Origin: Bacteroidota bacterium
GTDB taxonomy: Bacteria; Bacteroidota; Bacteroidia; NS11-12g; UBA955
Length of the DNA stretch: 9,358 nucleotides
Assembly: GCA_947460045.1 (NCBI GenBank)
Contig: CANHGC010000038.1
Coordinates: forward strand, 1-9,358
Direction: 5' to 3'
Position numbers and translations under genes: made by a program. The notes beneath the pieces are model-generated. The model ran no database searches, had not been told where the DNA came from, and saw only the letters and a program-made list of their open reading frames with translations. Shown here piece by piece: positions 1 to 7,335 of this stretch; the first letter of the stretch is position 1; each line of letters begins with the position of its first letter.

Positions 1-1026
1 AAGGACCCTGAAAAATTCACCCAACACGCCATGGATTTGGGCCTTCACATCAAACCCAAATTCGACATCCCATCGAGCAACGGACCCAGCATCGCCACCC
101 CCGAAAAAGCGGGATGGTCGGGAACCAGCCTACCTTCATTGAGCATTGGTTACAGCAGCCAAATCTCGCCATTGCAAACCCTGATGCTCTACAACACAGT
201 GGCCACCAAAGGGAAATTGATGCAGCCTTACATGGTCAAAGAAATTCGTCACGAAGGCCAAACCCTTTCAAAAATCGAACCCATCGTATTGAAAGAGCAA
301 GCCATAAGCGCCAAAACGGCCGCAACACTCACCGAAATGCTCACCCAAGTCATCGACAACGGTACAGCCATCGGAATCAAAACAGAGAACTACAAAATTG
401 CGGGAAAAACGGGCACGGCGTGGCTTTCACAGGGCAAAGCCGGTTATAACCAAGAAAACAACAGACAATTCCAAGCATCTTTCGCTGGTTTCTTCCCAGC
501 CAACAACCCCCAATACACCATTGTTGTTGTGGTCAACAATCCCAAAGGCGCGCGCTATTCGGGTTCGCAAATCGCAGCGCCCATTTTCAAAAACATCAGC
601 GACCGAATCTACAGCACGCACATCAAAGTGCAACCCGCTTTGCAAACCGCCAGCCTCCCACAAGTTCCTGGCATCCTCAAAGGAGATCTCAACAAAACCA
701 AATGGGTATTGAATGAGATTGGCATCAGCTCGCAATTGCTCTTGGATAGCAGCAAAAACAACAAAAATGCCGACCCAATGCTTACCGACAAATACATCGA
801 AGCCACCAAGGAAGCGCATTCGGTAAAACTCAAGCCCGTTACCGTCAACAACAACACCATCCCCGATCTGCGCGGCATGGGATTGAGAGACGCCCTTAAG
901 ATACTGAGCGATATGGGATTGAAAGCCAGCTACAGCGGCTATGGAAGAATCACCGACCAAGCCCCGGCACCCAACGCCAAGCGCGCCGCATCCAACGAAG
1001 TTGTATTGACACTAAAGCCCTATTAA
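1..1026 (+). CDS. ftsI: FtsI/PBP3 septal transpeptidase with C-terminal PASTA domain, 5' end missing
   Basis: This is the C-terminal part (341 codons visible) of the class B penicillin-binding protein that cross-links septal peptidoglycan in the periplasm as FtsW's partner. The frame is open to base 1, so the ATG at 31 is an internal methionine rather than the start. The N-terminal membrane anchor, the catalytic SxxK box and the SxN box lie upstream of the window. Numbering from base 1, the third penicillin-binding motif KTGT is at residues 136-139, preceded by the family-typical segment ISPLQTLMLYN (residues 55-65), and the transpeptidase fold ends around residue 205. A degenerate PASTA-like stretch (about 219-242) and a clear PASTA domain beginning IPDLRGMGL (about 287-341) follow. 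A PASTA tail on this gene is common in Bacteroidota and also occurs in SpoVD-like PBPs; the identity as ftsI rather than another class B PBP also rests on the position before murE. The stop lies 4 bp before murE. Confidence 0.95.
   Translation, partial: KDPEKFTQHAMDLGLHIKPKFDIPSSNGPSIATPEKAGWSGTSLPSLSIGYSSQISPLQTLMLYNTVATKGKLMQPYMVKEIRHEGQTLSKIEPIVLKEQAISAKTAATLTEMLTQVIDNGTAIGIKTENYKIAGKTGTAWLSQGKAGYNQENNRQFQASFAGFFPANNPQYTIVVVVNNPKGARYSGSQIAAPIFKNISDRIYSTHIKVQPALQTASLPQVPGILKGDLNKTKWVLNEIGISSQLLLDSSKNNKNADPMLTDKYIEATKEAHSVKLKPVTVNNNTIPDLRGMGLRDALKILSDMGLKASYSGYGRITDQAPAPNAKRAASNEVVLTLKPY
856..1023 (+). other. PASTA domain at the C-terminus of FtsI
   Basis: The last roughly 56 residues of FtsI read as one PASTA unit: an opening IPDLRGMGLRDAL, a central SDMGLKASYSGYG turn, then QAPAPNAKRAASNEVVLTL. 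This matches the usual pattern of a VPDL-like opening, a helix, and a final strand preceded by a Q-x-P-x-P-G-like segment. PASTA domains bind muropeptides or beta-lactams in some proteins, but in others they only stabilise or localise the enzyme; which applies here cannot be read from the sequence. Confidence 0.85.
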
Positions 1027-1030
1027 ACCC

Positions 1031-2491
1031 ATGAAAACCGCCCTAGAACTCATAACCACCCTGCAATCTGCCCAAGTCTTCGGCAATGCCGATGTGATGG
1101 TTGCGGATCTTCAGATCGACAGTCGATTGGTTCAATCCGGACACCTGTACGCGGCGATGATTGGCACCACATCGAACGGTCACGACTACATCGACGACTG
1201 CATCGCCAAGGGTGCGAGTGTGATTTTGTGCAGCGAATTACCAAAACAACTGAACGAAAGCATTTGCTATGTGTTGGTAGAAAACGTGGCCAAGGCATTG
1301 GGCGAAATCTGCTTAAACTTCCACAATCGCAAAGCGGAAAACATCATCATTGTGGGCACCACGGGCACCAATGGTAAAACAAGTATCAGCACTTTGCTCT
1401 TTGATTTATTCACCCATAGAGGAAACCTCTGCGGATTGATTTCTACGGTAGAAAATCGCATCGGAGCACAAATCATCCCCAGCACGCATACCACGCCCAA
1501 CATTGTGGCTTTGCACCAATTGCTAGCGCAAATGGCCGATGCAGGCTGCAAATACGCCTTCATGGAGGTGAGTTCACACGCCGTTGACCAACGACGCATC
1601 GCGGGGGTTCCTTTTGCCGGTGGCGTTTTCACCAACATCACCCACGACCACCTCGACTATCACAAAACGTTCGACAATTACATCAAAGCAAAAAAGCGGT
1701 TTTTCGACGAGTTGCCAGCCGATGCATTTGCGGTAACCAACAAAGACGATCGCAACGGCATGGTCATGTTGCAGAACACCAAGGCCATGCGATACACGTA
1801 TGCCATGAAGCAGCCCGCGGATTTCACGGTGCGCGTTTCAGAGCACGATTTCACGGGCATGCAGCTCCAACTCAACCAAACCGAATTCTGGTCGCCCCTG
1901 ATCGGCGGATTCAACGCCTACAACCTTTGCGCGGTATATGCCACGGCATTCTTGCTCACCGAGGGCGACGAAGAACTGGCCATACAAATGAGTGCATTGG
2001 GGAAGGTAAATGGCAGGTTCGAAGTCCTTCGCGGCCCCAACAGAATCACTGCCATTGTGGACTATGCGCACACCCCAGATGCATTGAAAAATGTATTGCA
2101 AACCATCAATGAAATTCGCAAAAACAGCGTAACACTGATCACGGTTGTAGGATGCGGCGGGAATCGCGACCAAGCCAAGCGCCCCGAAATGGCCAAATTG
2201 GCTTCGGAAATGAGCAACAAAGCCATTCTCACCAGCGACAACCCACGCTTTGAAGACCCGCAAGACATCCTCAACCAAATGGAAGCGGGCGTGGAGCCAC
2301 AAAACTACAAGCGCATCCTCAAAATCGTGGATCGCAAAGAAGCCATCAAAACCGCCATCATGCTCGCAAACACCGGCGATATCATTTTGGTGGCAGGCAA
2401 AGGACATGAAACATACCAAGACATCATGGGGGTGAAACATCCCTTCGATGACAAGGCCATCATCACAGACACTTTCAAACTAATCCAATAA
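1031..2491 (+). CDS. murE: UDP-MurNAc-L-Ala-D-Glu:meso-diaminopimelate ligase MurE
   Basis: MurE is the cytoplasmic ATP-dependent ligase that adds the third stem residue to UDP-MurNAc-L-Ala-D-Glu. At 486 residues it has normal family length and all three Mur ligase domains: an N-terminal UDP-substrate domain (1-105), a central ATPase domain and a C-terminal amino acid-binding domain (from about 335). Visible motifs are the P-loop GTNGKT (112-117), TTP (154-156), EVSSHA (179-184), TNITHDHLDYH (201-211), the likely carbamylated lysine near K221, NAYN (295-298), DYAHTPD (344-350), GCGGNRD (374-380) and AGKGHE (455-460). The DNPR box (403-406) is the signature of enzymes that take meso-DAP rather than L-lysine, so the wall is inferred to be DAP-type. 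The ATG lies 4 bp after the ftsI stop with no Shine-Dalgarno sequence. No murF follows; mraY begins 3 bp downstream. Confidence 0.98.
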   Translation: MKTALELITTLQSAQVFGNADVMVADLQIDSRLVQSGHLYAAMIGTTSNGHDYIDDCIAKGASVILCSELPKQLNESICYVLVENVAKALGEICLNFHNRKAENIIIVGTTGTNGKTSISTLLFDLFTHRGNLCGLISTVENRIGAQIIPSTHTTPNIVALHQLLAQMADAGCKYAFMEVSSHAVDQRRIAGVPFAGGVFTNITHDHLDYHKTFDNYIKAKKRFFDELPADAFAVTNKDDRNGMVMLQNTKAMRYTYAMKQPADFTVRVSEHDFTGMQLQLNQTEFWSPLIGGFNAYNLCAVYATAFLLTEGDEELAIQMSALGKVNGRFEVLRGPNRITAIVDYAHTPDALKNVLQTINEIRKNSVTLITVVGCGGNRDQAKRPEMAKLASEMSNKAILTSDNPRFEDPQDILNQMEAGVEPQNYKRILKIVDRKEAIKTAIMLANTGDIILVAGKGHETYQDIMGVKHPFDDKAIITDTFKLIQ

Positions 2492-2494
2492 AAC

Positions 2495-3628
2495 ATGCTT
2501 TACTACTTGTTCGAACACCTGGATAAAATTGGCATCGCCGGCGCTGGCGTGTTCAAATACATCTCTTTCAGGGCTTCATTGGCAGGCATCATGAGCCTTT
2601 TGATTGCCCTCATCGCAGGAAAAAGCATCATCGGCTGGTTGCAAAAACAACAAATTGGCGAAACCATCCGCGAACTCGGACTCGAAGGCCAAATGCAAAA
2701 GAAAGGCACCCCAACCATGGGAGGCATTATCATCATCATTAGCATCATCATCCCCACCCTGCTATTGGCAAAACTCAGCAACATCTATGTGATTTTGATG
2801 ATCATGAGCACCATTTGGATGGGAGTAATCGGCGGTATCGATGATTATATCAAAGTCTTCAAAAAAGACAAAGAAGGCATGAAGGCCACAACCAAACTCA
2901 TTGGACAACTCATGTTGGGCGCGTTGATTGCCATCACCATTGATCACACCCACAGCATCAACCAAATTGAGCTTACCACCAACCTGCCCATCACAAAAAA
3001 CATCCTCAACTACACCCACCTCATCCCAGGAGCCCACAACGCTTGGATCATCTACGTCCCCATGATCATTTTTATCGTGATGGCCGTAACCAATGCCGTA
3101 AACCTCACAGATGGGATTGATGGATTGGCCGCAGGCACCACTGCCATAGTGGGTGTTGGATTAGGCATTTTGGCCTATGCCGCGGGTAACATCAAAGTGG
3201 CTGAATACCTCAACATCATTTATGTACCCAACTCGGGCGAAGTGGTGATCTTCTTGGCCGCAGTGATTGGCGCTTGCTTGGGCTTTCTGTGGTACAACGG
3301 TTACCCTGCACAAGTTTTCATGGGCGATACAGGCTCTATGGCCTTGGGTGGCGCAGTTGCCGCCGTTTCCATCATCATCAAAATGGAATTGCTACTCCCC
3401 ATATTGTGTGGCGTTTTCTTGGCCGAAAGTGGATCTGTAATCCTTCAGGTAAGCTATTTCAAATACACCAAAAAACGATTTGGCGAGGGCAAACGCATCT
3501 TCTTGATGTCGCCCCTACACCACCATTTTCAGAAAAAGAACATCCCCGAAAGCAAAATCACCATCCGCTTTTGGTTGATCACAATCATATTGGTTTTGGC
3601 AACATTGGCATTGATTAAACTTCGTTGA
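2495..3628 (+). CDS. mraY: Phospho-MurNAc-pentapeptide transferase MraY
   Basis: MraY is the polytopic inner-membrane enzyme that transfers phospho-MurNAc-pentapeptide from UDP to undecaprenyl phosphate, giving lipid I. The 377-residue product is strongly hydrophobic, consistent with about ten membrane helices. Family motifs are in order: GTPTMGG (71-77), the catalytic Asp pair in GGIDDYIKVFKKD (D116, D117), NLTDGIDGLAAG (203-214), FMGDTGS (275-281, with the catalytic D278) and the histidine triplet in SPLHHHFQKKN (H342-H344). The start MLYYLFEHL, leading into FKYISFRA, resembles the usual N-terminus in this phylum, so the ATG at 2495 is well supported. The loop between the helices around 150 and 184 seems shorter than in many Bacteroidota MraY proteins as I remember them. 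The stop codon TGA overlaps the start of murD, and murE ends 3 bp upstream. Confidence 0.98.
   Translation: MLYYLFEHLDKIGIAGAGVFKYISFRASLAGIMSLLIALIAGKSIIGWLQKQQIGETIRELGLEGQMQKKGTPTMGGIIIIISIIIPTLLLAKLSNIYVILMIMSTIWMGVIGGIDDYIKVFKKDKEGMKATTKLIGQLMLGALIAITIDHTHSINQIELTTNLPITKNILNYTHLIPGAHNAWIIYVPMIIFIVMAVTNAVNLTDGIDGLAAGTTAIVGVGLGILAYAAGNIKVAEYLNIIYVPNSGEVVIFLAAVIGACLGFLWYNGYPAQVFMGDTGSMALGGAVAAVSIIIKMELLLPILCGVFLAESGSVILQVSYFKYTKKRFGEGKRIFLMSPLHHHFQKKNIPESKITIRFWLITIILVLATLALIKLR
3625..3628 (+). promoter_or_regulatory. TTGA stop-start overlap between mraY and murD
   Basis: The four bases TTGA hold both the murD TTG start (3625-3627) and the mraY TGA stop (3626-3628). No Shine-Dalgarno-like purine tract is seen in the preceding 20 bases. 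The likely reading is termination-reinitiation: ribosomes finishing mraY restart on murD, linking their output. This is inference from geometry only. Confidence 0.75.
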
Positions 3629-4959
3629 GAAAGAAATTGGTCATATTGGGCGCAGGCGAAAGCGGCACAGGTGCTGCAGTTTTGGGGGTAACCCAGAACT
3701 GGGACGTATTTGTATCGGATCGAGGCAAAATCGCACCCAAATACCAAGACGAACTCAACATCCACAACATCGCTTGGGAACAAGAACAGCACACGGAGGA
3801 AAAAATCTTGGGTGCCGATTTGATCATCAAAAGTCCAGGCATACCCGATAAAGCACCCCTAGTGGTTGCCGCCAAAGCCAAAGGCATACAGATCATCGAC
3901 GAACTCGAATTTGGCTTCTGGTACACCAATGCCAAAATGATTGGCATCACCGGCACCAATGGCAAAACCACCACCACCCTGCTCACCTATCACCTGCTCA
4001 AACAAGCCGGCATGAACGTGGGTTTGGCGGGCAACATAGGCAGGTCCTTGGCCCGACAGGTGGCCCAGCAATCATTCGATATCTACGTGGTGGAAATGAG
4101 CAGCTACCAACTCGATTACATCGATCGCTTCCACTGCAACATCGCCATTCTCTGCAACATCACCCCCGATCATTTGGATCGATACAATTACAACGTGGAT
4201 GAATACGCCAACAGCAAAATGCGCATCACCAGAAACCAAACGGCCGAAGACCATTTCATCTATTGTTCCGATAACGAACTCACCGCAGAAGCCATGGCCC
4301 GCAATGCTTTCGCATCCAATCCCATCCCTTTTAGCTTAACAACACCAACCGAACAAGGGGCCTACACGGTAAATCAAACCCTTCACATCAATTCAAAAGA
4401 AAAATACACTCTCGATATGCAAGATTTTACACTACGCGGGCAACACAACGCCTACAACAGCATGGCCGCTGGAATCGCTGCCAGTTTAATGGACGTGCGC
4501 AAAGAAAGCATCCGTGAAAGCTTCAGCAATTTCCAAAATGCCGAACATCGCCTCGAATTCGTACAGAAAGTGGGCGGCGTGGACTACATCAACGATTCAA
4601 AAGCCACCAACGTAAACTCCGCTTGGTACGCCCTCGAAAGCATGGATCGCCCAGTGATTTGGATTGCTGGCGGCATCGACAAAGGCAACAACTACGCCGA
4701 TTTAAAGCAACTGGTGAAAGGCAAAGTAAAAATGATCATCTGCTTGGGTTTAGACAACATCAAAATTCACCAAGCGTTTCAGGCCGATGTGGACCTCATC
4801 ATCAATACCAGCTCTGCCAAAGAAGCCGTGCACGTGGCATCCAAAATGGCCGAACAAGGCGATGTGGTACTGCTGTCGCCCGCCTGCGCGAGTTTTGATT
4901 TGTTCGATAGCTACGAAGACAGAGGCCGTCAGTTCAAAGAAGCCGTTCGCCACCTCTAA
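3625..4959 (+). CDS. murD: UDP-MurNAc-L-alanine:D-glutamate ligase MurD, TTG start
   Basis: MurD is the cytoplasmic ATP-dependent ligase that adds D-glutamate to UDP-MurNAc-L-alanine, the second amino acid step of the stem peptide. The product has 444 residues, the normal length. It opens with the nucleotide-fold motif LVILGAGESGTGAA (5-18), followed by KSPGIP (69-74), P-loop GTNGKTTTT (110-118), AGNIG (135-139), EMSSYQLD (157-164), NITPDHLDRY (178-187), lysine K198 (aligned by eye with the carbamylated lysine of other MurD proteins), GQHNAYN (272-278), EHRLEF (307-312), NDSKATN (323-329), AGGIDKG (348-354) and SPACASFDLFDSYEDRG (418-434). The start is a TTG at 3625: the next in-frame ATG is at about residue 105, inside the ATPase domain, so an ATG start would delete the whole UDP-binding domain. 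The TTG shares four bases with the mraY TGA stop, suggesting translational coupling. Confidence 0.97.
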   Translation: MRKKLVILGAGESGTGAAVLGVTQNWDVFVSDRGKIAPKYQDELNIHNIAWEQEQHTEEKILGADLIIKSPGIPDKAPLVVAAKAKGIQIIDELEFGFWYTNAKMIGITGTNGKTTTTLLTYHLLKQAGMNVGLAGNIGRSLARQVAQQSFDIYVVEMSSYQLDYIDRFHCNIAILCNITPDHLDRYNYNVDEYANSKMRITRNQTAEDHFIYCSDNELTAEAMARNAFASNPIPFSLTTPTEQGAYTVNQTLHINSKEKYTLDMQDFTLRGQHNAYNSMAAGIAASLMDVRKESIRESFSNFQNAEHRLEFVQKVGGVDYINDSKATNVNSAWYALESMDRPVIWIAGGIDKGNNYADLKQLVKGKVKMIICLGLDNIKIHQAFQADVDLIINTSSAKEAVHVASKMAEQGDVVLLSPACASFDLFDSYEDRGRQFKEAVRHL

Positions 4960-4983
4960 TACATCAAATCCCGCAAAATCACC

Positions 4984-6159
4984 ATGAACCCACAGTTTAC
5001 TTCCCGTTTCAAAGGCGATAAATGGATATGGTTTGTCATCATCATCCTGTCGCTCATTGGCATCCTGGCCGTTTATAGCGCCACAGGAACCCTTGCCTAT
5101 TCCAAACAAGGAGGAAATACTGAGTGGTATTTTTTGCGACACACGGGATTCCTGTTCATTGGTCTATTGCTGCTGTATGGCACACATCTGATTCCCTTTT
5201 CATACTATTCCAGAATTAGCCAACTTTTCCTTTGGATTTCCATCGGATTACTGATTCTTACCCTGGCGATTGGTTCCGAAATCAACAACGCAACCCGCGT
5301 AATCCCCATCCCCGGATTGGGCATCACGTTCCAACCATCAGATATGGCGAAACTCTTCTTGGTAATGTATATATCGAGATATCTGAGTAAAAATCAGGAA
5401 GAGATCGACAGTCCGCGCGTGTTTTGGACAACCCTATTTTTCATCCTTTTGGTGGTGGGATTGATTGCGCCAGAAAACTTAAGTACCTCATTGGTGGTAT
5501 TCCTCACCGCAGCATTGCTCATGTTCATTGGCAGAGTAAACTTCAAATACATGATGTACATGTCGTTCCTAGGCGTGGGCTTGATCAGCGGATTGGTGAT
5601 TTTATTGCTCAACATCAACACAGACGGCATGGAAAGCAGTCGTATCCCTACGTGGAAAAAGCGTATCGAGACGTTCATGGGGAAAGACGATGGCCAAGGA
5701 AATTACCAGCAATTGCAATCGAAAATCGCGGTGGCTACGGGTGGTGTTTTTGGAAAAGGACCTGGCAACAGCACACAAAGAAACTACCTACCTCACCCCT
5801 ATTCGGATTTTATCTATGCCATCATCATTGAGGAGTATGGACTGATTGGCGGATTGATTGTCACGGGGTGCTTTTTAATCTTGGTGTTCCGATGTTTAAA
5901 AATCGTGGTCGAAAGTCCGCGCGCCTTCGGCGCGCTGGTCGCCATGGGATTGGGCCTCTCCATGAGTTTGCAAGCCTTTGTGAACATGGGCGTTGCCGTG
6001 GGTATGCTACCGGTTACGGGGCTCACCATCCCACTTGTGAGTATGGGAGGTACCAGCTTGTTCATGAACAGCATCGGCTTTGGCATCATCCTGGGCATCA
6101 GCAAATACATCGAAGAAGAAAAAAACCAACAAGAAGAAGCCCTCACCGCAGGGGTATAA
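4984..6159 (+). CDS. ftsW: FtsW, SEDS-family septal peptidoglycan glycosyltransferase
   Basis: FtsW is the multi-pass membrane enzyme of the SEDS family that polymerises lipid II into glycan strands at the septum, paired with FtsI. The 391-residue product has about ten hydrophobic segments (first near 15-35, last near 343-372) with short basic cytoplasmic ends. Recognisable features are QPSDMAKL (117-124), PENLSTSL (163-170), GKGPGNSTQRNYLP (257-270) and PYSDFIYAIIIEEYG (272-286), containing the conserved aspartate (D275) of the large outer loop, then the late signature NMGVAVGMLPVTGLTIPLVS (334-353) followed by GGTS (355-358). RodA has the same fold, but the position between murD and murG and the closeness to ftsI make FtsW the better call. 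The C-terminus ends in an acidic, glutamine-rich tail (about 376-391). The ATG follows murD by 24 bp, the largest gap in the window; no promoter-like element is obvious there. Confidence 0.95.
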   Translation: MNPQFTSRFKGDKWIWFVIIILSLIGILAVYSATGTLAYSKQGGNTEWYFLRHTGFLFIGLLLLYGTHLIPFSYYSRISQLFLWISIGLLILTLAIGSEINNATRVIPIPGLGITFQPSDMAKLFLVMYISRYLSKNQEEIDSPRVFWTTLFFILLVVGLIAPENLSTSLVVFLTAALLMFIGRVNFKYMMYMSFLGVGLISGLVILLLNINTDGMESSRIPTWKKRIETFMGKDDGQGNYQQLQSKIAVATGGVFGKGPGNSTQRNYLPHPYSDFIYAIIIEEYGLIGGLIVTGCFLILVFRCLKIVVESPRAFGALVAMGLGLSMSLQAFVNMGVAVGMLPVTGLTIPLVSMGGTSLFMNSIGFGIILGISKYIEEEKNQQEEALTAGV

Positions 6160-6177
6160 GGAACAACGAGCAACGCA

Positions 6178-7335
6178 ATGACAAACCCTGTAGCACATAT
6201 CGGCCCCAAATTCATCCTCTCTGGTGGAGGAACGGGCGGACATATATTCCCAGCTGTGGCCATTGCCAAAGAATTGCAATTGAGATTTCCCAAGGCCGAA
6301 TTCTTGTTTGTGGGTGCCATTGGCAAGATGGAGATGGAAAAAGTGCCCAAAGAGGGATTCCAAATTGTGGGATTGCCCATTGAAGGACTCAAGCGCTCGG
6401 CATCCCCCAGAAACATTGTGGTATTTTTCAAAACCCTCCAAAGCTTTTGGAAGGCACGCAAAATCCTGAAAGAATTCCAACCCACCGCGGTGATAGGCAC
6501 TGGCGGATACGCCAGCTTGCCCATTTGCTTCATGGCGGCCCGCGGCGGCTACCCAACCTTCCTGCAAGAACAAAACGGCTTTGCCGGACTTACCAATCGG
6601 TTGGTAGCCGCGCGGGCCAAACAAATATTTACCGGATTCCCGCAGATGGACAAATTCTTTCCCGCCGGGAAATGGGAGTTCACCGGCAATCCCGTAAGGC
6701 AGAACATCATTGATTTGGGGCTCAAACAGCAACAAAATCCATTTGAAGGACTCAAACCAAATCTACCCGTCATGTTTATCACTGGCGGAAGCTTGGGCGC
6801 CCGAACCATCAACCAAACCATCTTCAACAACCTCATCCCACTGGCCAAAGCCAACATCCAACTCATTTGGCAAATGGGATTGCCCTTCGCAAAATCTCAC
6901 ACCGAGCAAATCAACAAAGTCATTGCAGACAACCCCGAGGTTTTTTTAGAAGACGATGCACCCGGAATTTTTTTCGCACCGTTCATTTATAATATGGACG
7001 ATGCCTACCAAGCCGCAGACATTGTGGTTTCTCGCGCAGGCGCCATCAGCATATCAGAAATTGCGGTAGTGGGAAAACCCGCCATTTTGGTGCCCTCCCC
7101 CAACGTAACCGATGACCATCAAACCCAAAATGCCAAAGTGCTGAGCAACATGGATGCGGCGATGCTTATCACCGACAAACAAGCACCCGAAAACCTCGTC
7201 CCCGCAGCCATCGCATTGATAAAAGATACGAAAAAACAGGCAGAAATGCAAGAAAAACTGAAGCAAATCGCCAAGCCACACGCCACCCAAACCATAGTAA
7301 ACCGAATTGTGTCATGCCTGAAAATAAACGAATAA
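6178..7335 (+). CDS. murG: UDP-GlcNAc:lipid I GlcNAc transferase MurG
   Basis: MurG is the GT-B fold enzyme bound to the inner face of the membrane that adds GlcNAc to lipid I to make lipid II. The 385-residue product has the glycine-rich acceptor loop SGGGTGGHIFPA (15-26), GTGGYAS (107-113), the EQN segment (131-133) and GNPVR (170-174) in the N-terminal domain. In the C-terminal donor domain are the second glycine loop TGGSLGA (202-208), WQMG (231-234), MDDAYQAADIVVSRAGA (273-289), SISEIAVVGKPAILVP (291-306) with the conserved Glu (E294) that normally contacts UDP-GlcNAc, and DDHQTQNA (312-319). The ATG at 6178 gives a short N-terminal lead of about 14 residues before the acceptor loop, normal for the family. 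It is 18 bp after ftsW; an AAGG at about 6158 is too far upstream to be a convincing ribosome binding site. Its last 22 bp overlap murC. Confidence 0.98.
   Translation: MTNPVAHIGPKFILSGGGTGGHIFPAVAIAKELQLRFPKAEFLFVGAIGKMEMEKVPKEGFQIVGLPIEGLKRSASPRNIVVFFKTLQSFWKARKILKEFQPTAVIGTGGYASLPICFMAARGGYPTFLQEQNGFAGLTNRLVAARAKQIFTGFPQMDKFFPAGKWEFTGNPVRQNIIDLGLKQQQNPFEGLKPNLPVMFITGGSLGARTINQTIFNNLIPLAKANIQLIWQMGLPFAKSHTEQINKVIADNPEVFLEDDAPGIFFAPFIYNMDDAYQAADIVVSRAGAISISEIAVVGKPAILVPSPNVTDDHQTQNAKVLSNMDAAMLITDKQAPENLVPAAIALIKDTKKQAEMQEKLKQIAKPHATQTIVNRIVSCLKINE
7314..7335 (+). other. 22 bp overlap of murG end and murC start
   Basis: The murC ATG at 7314 precedes the murG TAA (7333-7335) in a different frame. 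Both ends are fixed by conserved motifs: murG has no earlier stop, and murC needs this ATG to keep its N-terminal nucleotide fold. Such overlaps usually mean coupled translation within an operon. Confidence 0.8.

Noticed and set aside
31..33. ATG at 31 as the start of a 331-residue protein
   Set aside because: The frame is open to base 1 and the upstream codons continue sensibly; starting here would leave a transpeptidase without its catalytic serine box, so it is an internal methionine of a truncated gene.
427..960. 177-codon minus-strand open frame opposite ftsI
   Set aside because: It lies wholly antisense to conserved ftsI codons and shows no recognisable motif. It is a shadow frame of the C-rich coding strand.
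2728..2756. Run of ATC/ATT triplets resembling a microsatellite
   Set aside because: It encodes an isoleucine-rich membrane helix of MraY (about residues 78-86), with mixed codons and the family motif GTPTMGG directly before it; no sign of a variable repeat.
4960..4983. 24 bp gap before ftsW as a possible internal promoter
   Set aside because: Neither a Bacteroidota-type -7 (TAnnTTTG) nor a -33 TTTG element is visible in the gap or just upstream of it, and it is too short to hold a full promoter.
4984..6159. ftsW looks less C-rich on the coding strand than murD and murE, suggesting possible transfer
   Set aside because: By-eye counts in parts of mraY show the same shift toward G. Gly-, Val- and Leu-rich membrane proteins explain it, and the gene sits in its expected place.
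5814..6735. Two long minus-strand frames (239 and 242 codons) opposite ftsW and murG
   Set aside because: Both cross the ftsW/murG junction antisense to well-supported genes, and their composition (Met/Pro- or Phe/Gly-rich) looks like reverse translation of membrane and Mur protein codons.
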